Origin: Dyadobacter sp. CY312
GTDB taxonomy: Bacteria; Bacteroidota; Bacteroidia; Cytophagales; Spirosomataceae
NCBI RefSeq assembly: GCF_021390535.1
Contig: NZ_JAJUXG010000008.1
Span: 186,001-250,000 of the forward strand
Direction: 5' to 3'
Length of the DNA stretch: 64,000 nt
Shown here one piece after another: positions 61,771-64,000 of the stretch; position 1 is the first letter of the stretch; every line of letters starts with the position of its first letter. The notes under the pieces are model-generated. The model saw only the letters and a program-made list of their open reading frames with translations. It was not told the DNA's origin and ran no database searches. A program made the position numbers and the translations under genes.

Positions 61771-64000
61771 TTAAAAGGTAAAGTTCAATCGTGCAAACAA
61801 GAATCTTCCATTCATACCGAACTGAGAGGTGTTTCTTGAATACACGAACTGATTTGCGTTGGAAAGATCAACCGTTGCGGCTGGATTGTTATAAACAACT
61901 TTTCCATTAGCAACTCCCGAAGGTCTTTTTGCTGTGATTGGGTTATAATTTCTGTCCGGATAAATATCAAACAGGTTGTTAGCTCCAACAACTACCTTGA
62001 TCATTTTAGTGATCTGATAGCCTACCGAAAGGTCTGTGATCAACCTCCCAGCCCAAACAGGATGTTCGTTTTCGACAGCCTGCCCATTTACAATAATAGC
62101 TCCAATGAAACCATCTCCATTTACGTCAACCGTGTTCGGGTCAGTAACCTTACCGAAATACGCATTTCTAAGGAATAGGTCAAACTTATTGACTGTCAAA
62201 CTGTGACTCCAGTTGAACTTCACTCTTGGAACAGCCTCCTGTAAATAAATTCTTGAAGCTTCTGAATAATAACTGTTTATCTGACCATTGTTTGCAAGAA
62301 TATCTGACGCTTTAATACGGCCTACTTGTTTGGTTTGGGATATAGTACCGGCAAGGTCGGTTCTCAAAGTTGCACCATTGTCAAATCTCGCTTTATGAGA
62401 GATGACTAAGTCAATTCCTTTCGATTCTGTGTTAATCGCGTTTGAGAAGAAAGTTGCTGATGTAGCATTGGCACCATCGAAAGCATTTTGTAATTCTCTT
62501 TGAACCGTACCTTCTGGGAAATAATAGGTAGGAGCAGGTGAGGTTGAATTGGATGGTCTCAGGAATTGATCAGTTAGAATTACCCTGTCATTAATACGAA
62601 CAAAATAAGCATCTGCTGTAATCGTCAAATTCGAACTTGGTATCTTAGCTGTAAAGCCAGCACTCAGACTTTTAGATTCTTCCTGTTTTAAATCAGGAAT
62701 ACCTAAAGCATTAGCAGCATCTGATGCGTTGCTAAATGTACCTACTTCAAAAGGAACGCCACCTACAAACTGAGTTGATGTTGAGTTAAAGTAGATTTGA
62801 GCCAGAGAAGGCGCACGGAAACCCGTTGATGCTGCTGCGCGGAGATTGATATTGTCCGTCAGTTTGTAACGGGTTGCCAATTTGAAATTGGTGGTACTTC
62901 CGAAATCCGAATAATTTTCAAAACGCACCGCACCTCCAAGAAGCCATTTGTCTGTTACATCTAATTCTGTGTCAACATATACAGCAACACTCTGACGGTT
63001 TGCATCTTGGGTTTCTGATTCATTGATCGGTCTAAACCCTGGAAAAACTTGCGCTCCGCCTGGGCGACCGTTTCCGAAAAAATCGGTTGGGGCTACACCA
63101 GTTAAATTGTTAATATCAATTGGTTTTCCACTCACATCGTATCTTCCGTATGAATTTTCATCACCTGCCTTAATGCGGTATGATTCGAAACGCCCCTCCG
63201 CTCCAAACGCAAGGTTTAGACCTGAAAGCACATCAAATTTACGGCTAAGGTCAAGGTTAATGGTGTTTTGTTTAAAATTAAGGCCACCAGCTTTAAAAAC
63301 GGTAGGAGAATTACTTAGCATGGTGGTGTTAACTGTATTTTCTACACCATAATTGAATGTATTTGAGCCAAATGTATTACTCAGATCGTAGTTGAACTGT
63401 CCCAATTTACCTCTGACACCAGCTGCTGCGGATGCGTCGATCACATCTGAGTGGATTTCAGGTAAAAAGCCATTGATAAATATCCCTGTGTAGGTACGTG
63501 CCTGATTTGGTCTTCTATAAAAACCTGCTGCATTCCCTTTTCTTTTGCCATATCCGCCGAAAGCATAAAATTCATGATTTTCGTTTATTGGAATAGCCAT
63601 GTTCGCGAAAAGCTGAATACTTTTCAACTGAGACTGTCCGATGCGCATATTGAAATCTCTTCTTTCCAGCCCTCTGTATGATAGCTCGTTGTCGGTCACA
63701 TCTGCGCCTAGTACTTTTTGCAGATCGCTGATTGAAGTGGAAGCAGCAATCGAAGATTGTGTAGCAGCATCCAGATAGCTCACGCCCAGGGCACCTTGTT
63801 TGATGGCCGAAATGTCGTTTACCAAATTACCTACGTTTCCGCCATTTTGCTGAACACGGTATTCAATTGCGTTATAAGCATTAAAAATACTACCTGTAGC
63901 AAAGTCTGCACGTTGAGTAGGTTTTCTTGTTAAGGCCGAGCCTGTGAAATTGATAAACCCTTTCTGACCAAGTCTGATACCGTAATTTGCATCAATTTGA
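61771..64000 (-). CDS. TonB-dependent receptor, N-terminus outside the window
   Basis: 742 C-terminal residues are visible; the frame stays open to the window's last base, so the signal peptide, plug and start lie beyond. The visible part is a barrel: NYGIRLGQKGFINFTGSA near the edge, HEFYAFGGYGKRKG, WLLGGAVRFENYSDFGS, NINLRAAASTGFRAPSLAQIYF (a strong TonB-receptor motif), GIDLVISHKARFD, and the terminal phenylalanine of FARLNFTF. It resembles siderophore/vitamin-type receptors more than SusC, and no SusD partner is seen downstream. Ligand unknown. Confidence 0.9.
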   Translation of the reverse strand, partial: QIDANYGIRLGQKGFINFTGSALTRKPTQRADFATGSIFNAYNAIEYRVQQNGGNVGNLVNDISAIKQGALGVSYLDAATQSSIAASTSISDLQKVLGADVTDNELSYRGLERRDFNMRIGQSQLKSIQLFANMAIPINENHEFYAFGGYGKRKGNAAGFYRRPNQARTYTGIFINGFLPEIHSDVIDASAAAGVRGKLGQFNYDLSNTFGSNTFNYGVENTVNTTMLSNSPTVFKAGGLNFKQNTINLDLSRKFDVLSGLNLAFGAEGRFESYRIKAGDENSYGRYDVSGKPIDINNLTGVAPTDFFGNGRPGGAQVFPGFRPINESETQDANRQSVAVYVDTELDVTDKWLLGGAVRFENYSDFGSTTNFKLATRYKLTDNINLRAAASTGFRAPSLAQIYFNSTSTQFVGGVPFEVGTFSNASDAANALGIPDLKQEESKSLSAGFTAKIPSSNLTITADAYFVRINDRVILTDQFLRPSNSTSPAPTYYFPEGTVQRELQNAFDGANATSATFFSNAINTESKGIDLVISHKARFDNGATLRTDLAGTISQTKQVGRIKASDILANNGQINSYYSEASRIYLQEAVPRVKFNWSHSLTVNKFDLFLRNAYFGKVTDPNTVDVNGDGFIGAIIVNGQAVENEHPVWAGRLITDLSVGYQITKMIKVVVGANNLFDIYPDRNYNPITAKRPSGVANGKVVYNNPAATVDLSNANQFVYSRNTSQFGMNGRFLFARLNFTF

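Noticed and set aside
1..64000. tRNA, rRNA or CRISPR features
   Set aside because: No T-loop/acceptor combinations, rRNA-like sequence or regularly spaced long repeats were found by eye in the intergenic regions.

Overview
The window looks like chromosomal DNA of an aerobic, heterotrophic Bacteroidota bacterium of the order Cytophagales, close to Dyadobacter/Spirosoma-type organisms. The reasons are: SusC/SusD nutrient uptake, a GldE homologue beside ssb, the Bacteroidota-type acyl-ornithine carbamoyltransferase, a 29-residue COX24-like basic protein, and Bacteroidota promoter boxes of the form TAnnTTTG with an upstream TTG. No tRNA, rRNA, CRISPR array, phage or intact insertion sequence was found. 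The genus is inferred.

Bases 1-5.7 kb (+ strand) carry a membrane-stress type cluster: SpoIIM-like protein (cut by the window edge), a multipass protein, DUF4129, DUF4350, MoxR ATPase and DUF58. A ceramidase-like hydrolase, a Gfo/Idh/MocA oxidoreductase, an acyl-CoA thioesterase and a DUF2141 protein follow. They end at a strong bidirectional terminator facing a HerA-like ATPase (- strand). From 11.2 to 13.9 kb an alpha-E protein, an Anbu-type proteasome homologue and a transglutaminase form one unit, without the ATP-grasp partner that usually goes with them. Next come glmM and a cysteine desulfurase.

Bases 16.6-29.4 kb hold tetrapyrrole, arginine and proline genes. On the - strand are a GNAT (probable N-acylglutamate synthase), argG, a vapBC-type toxin-antitoxin pair, argC, argD, a carbamoyltransferase and hemH. 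On the + strand are aat, proB, proA, an ArgE-like M20 deacylase and an enoyl-CoA hydratase. The arginine genes have accumulated insertions: the toxin-antitoxin pair is translationally coupled to argC, a 37-codon GxxExxY relic lies between argD and the carbamoyltransferase gene, and a terminator or attenuator precedes argG.

Bases 29.5-48.3 kb are mainly housekeeping: RNase G, the COX24-like peptide, a TPR protein, HU/IHF, mutY, ssb, gldE, guaB, a DedA protein, a ComA-like phosphosulfolactate synthase, a second thioesterase, an ABC exporter, mazG, thiamine pyrophosphokinase, an M1 peptidase and a Kelch protein. A PhyH dioxygenase and an oxidoreductase gene interrupt the usual mutY-ssb order, with a 10-bp-phased hexamer array between them.

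Bases 48.3-60.2 kb are a polysaccharide utilisation locus. SusC, SusD, a LamG lipoprotein and two tandem GH144-type endo-beta-1,2-glucanases read as one - strand operon, preceded by a propeller/Y_Y_Y/HTH sensor-regulator gene on the same strand. A promoter and an 11-bp-spaced direct repeat sit ahead of susC. A 191-bp MITE-like element lies just past the operon. The predicted substrate is beta-1,2-glucan: lipid-anchored and secreted glucanases cut it, SusD/LamG bind it, and SusC imports the products. A porin and a TonB-dependent receptor (cut by the window end) close the window.
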